This document shows, in pieces, positions 5,586-6,510 of a stretch of 6,510 nt of DNA. The notes beneath the pieces were generated by a model. The model was not told where the DNA came from, did no database searches, and saw nothing but the letters and a program-made list of their open reading frames with translations. A program made the position numbers and the translations under genes. Numbering within the stretch: position 1 is the first letter of the stretch; each line of letters begins with the position of its first letter. The stretch comes from a bacterium (GTDB lineage Bacteria; Oederibacteriota; Muellerivitia; Muellerivitales; Muellerivitaceae): positions 1 to 6,510 of the forward strand of contig JAICXI010000112.1 of NCBI GenBank assembly GCA_025980505.1. Direction: 5' to 3'.

Positions 5586-6510
5586 AAAGAAAGAAAACAT
5601 CGACCGCCAAGCTCCGTCGTGTCGGGGCAGCCGTGCCCGGGACGGGGTCCGGGGGAAAATCCCGGCCTTATCCGTGAAAAGCCTGTTTGCCCTCGCCGCG
5701 GCGGTCATCGCCTTCGCCCCCCCTGCCCAGGCCAAATTGGTGGACGAGATCGCCTTGGTGGTGGACCAGGATTCCATGACGAGGGGTGAACTGGAAGAAT
5801 CCATCCAGACTTTTTTCCTGGCCCAGAGCCTGAAACCCGCCCGGCCGGGGACGCCGGAATACACGAAGGCGAAAAAAGAGGTGGAGGATTCCTTCGTCCG
5901 CGAGGTGCTGCTGGCCGAGGAGGCGGACCGGGAAAAAATCGAGATTTCCGACAGCGAGTTGGACCACAGCGTGGACCAAGAATTGGACAACATGCGGAAA
6001 AATTTCTCCTCCGAGCAGGACTTCCAGGACGGCTTGAAAAAGGAAGGCCTGACGCTGGACGACCTGAAGCAGGAAATCCACGACAAACTTCTGAGGCGCC
6101 TAAAAGCCAGCCGGGTGATGCGCCAAAAACAAGTGGAACTGCCCGCCACGGCCTTGGTGGCCGACGCCGACATGCGGCAATACTACGACCGCCACCCCGA
6201 GGACTTCGAACAAGTGAAGTTTTCCATCATTCTCTTCCGTGTCCACCCCAAGGCTGGAACTTCCTACGTGAGCGAAGTGGAAAAACAGGCTCAAGCCGTG
6301 TTGAAGAACCTGAAGGCCGGAGCCGATTTTGCCGCCACCGCCAAAAAGTACTCGGAAGACCAGGGGACGGCCGAAAAGGGCGGGGAAGTGGGAATGGTTT
6401 CCCGCGCCGACTTGAACCCCGAATTGGCCGGCGGCGTCTTCGCCATCCCGGTCAACGGAATGGGGTTGGTCAAGGCCGACCAAGGCGTCTACATTGTGAA
6501 GGTGGAATAC
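5575..6510 (+). CDS. SurA-like periplasmic chaperone/parvulin protein (3' truncated)
   Basis: The frame is open to the right edge (312 codons visible, no stop). The protein resembles SurA, the periplasmic chaperone for outer-membrane proteins. From GTG 5575 it has a long, basic, polar segment (1-33), then the hydrophobic SLFALAAAVIAFAPP (36-50) and a signal peptidase I site AQA|K after residue 53. It is thus predicted to be soluble periplasmic, unlike its two lipoprotein neighbours. From GTG 5674 it would have an ordinary 20-residue signal peptide. The start VDEIALVVDQDSMTRGELEES (56-76), helical stretches to about 190 and ADADMRQYYDRHPEDF (196-211) match the SurA N-terminal module. A parvulin domain begins near 213 (KFSIILFRV...) with KKYSEDQGTAEKGGEVGMV and ends at QGVYIVKVEY at the edge. 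Both signature histidines are replaced (Ile218, Tyr306), so this domain is probably not an active isomerase. The gene symbol is left empty because the C-terminus, where a second parvulin domain may lie, is unseen. Confidence 0.88.
   Translation, partial: MRNKKKENIDRQAPSCRGSRARDGVRGKIPALSVKSLFALAAAVIAFAPPAQAKLVDEIALVVDQDSMTRGELEESIQTFFLAQSLKPARPGTPEYTKAKKEVEDSFVREVLLAEEADREKIEISDSELDHSVDQELDNMRKNFSSEQDFQDGLKKEGLTLDDLKQEIHDKLLRRLKASRVMRQKQVELPATALVADADMRQYYDRHPEDFEQVKFSIILFRVHPKAGTSYVSEVEKQAQAVLKNLKAGADFAATAKKYSEDQGTAEKGGEVGMVSRADLNPELAGGVFAIPVNGMGLVKADQGVYIVKVEY

Noticed and set aside
4554..6173. Very long open frame (539 codons) on the - strand across the isomerase and SurA-like genes
   Set aside because: Its translation is Ser/Arg/His/Leu-rich with no recognisable domain and it lies antisense to two genes with clear family motifs. 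Long antisense frames are expected in GC-rich coding DNA.

Overview
The window reads as chromosomal DNA from a GC-rich Gram-negative (diderm) bacterium. All convincing genes lie on the + strand: the 3' bulk of mfd, then three consecutive genes for exported SurA/PpiC-type folding factors. SurA-like proteins act in the periplasm on outer-membrane proteins, so an outer membrane is implied. From memory, an mfd gene followed by a run of SurA/PpiC genes is typical of Deltaproteobacteria-like lineages. I cannot fix the phylum from the sequence alone. There is no sign of a phage, an insertion sequence, CRISPR, rRNA or tRNA.

Layout: (1) positions 2-3343 hold mfd, the transcription-repair coupling factor, cut at the left edge and lacking only its extreme N-terminus; (2) 3344-3650 is a non-coding gap with short direct repeats, a T-rich stretch, a cluster of three palindromes and a plausible sigma-70-type promoter just upstream of the next gene; (3) 3651-4433 encodes a 260-residue predicted lipoprotein that has the SurA chaperone regions but no parvulin domain; (4) about 4542-5585 encodes a lipoprotein with a SurA-like N-terminal region and one parvulin domain in which both signature histidines are present; (5) 5575 to the right edge is a SurA-like exported protein, truncated by the window, whose visible parvulin domain has lost both signature histidines.

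The three chaperone genes are probably one transcription unit starting near 3600. The second and third overlap by 11 bases, and the third has its Shine-Dalgarno sequence inside the second. The set looks like a divided periplasmic folding system: one membrane-anchored holdase without isomerase, one membrane-anchored isomerase, and one soluble SurA-like protein with a degenerate parvulin domain. Mfd acts in the cytoplasm on stalled RNA polymerase; its link to the chaperones is one of position, not of known function.

The window is mostly ordinary housekeeping sequence. I did not find a clearly new system. The items most worth a second look are the split of chaperone and isomerase roles among the paralogs, the degenerate parvulin domain of the third protein, the uncertain starts of genes three and four, and the palindrome cluster before the chaperone operon.
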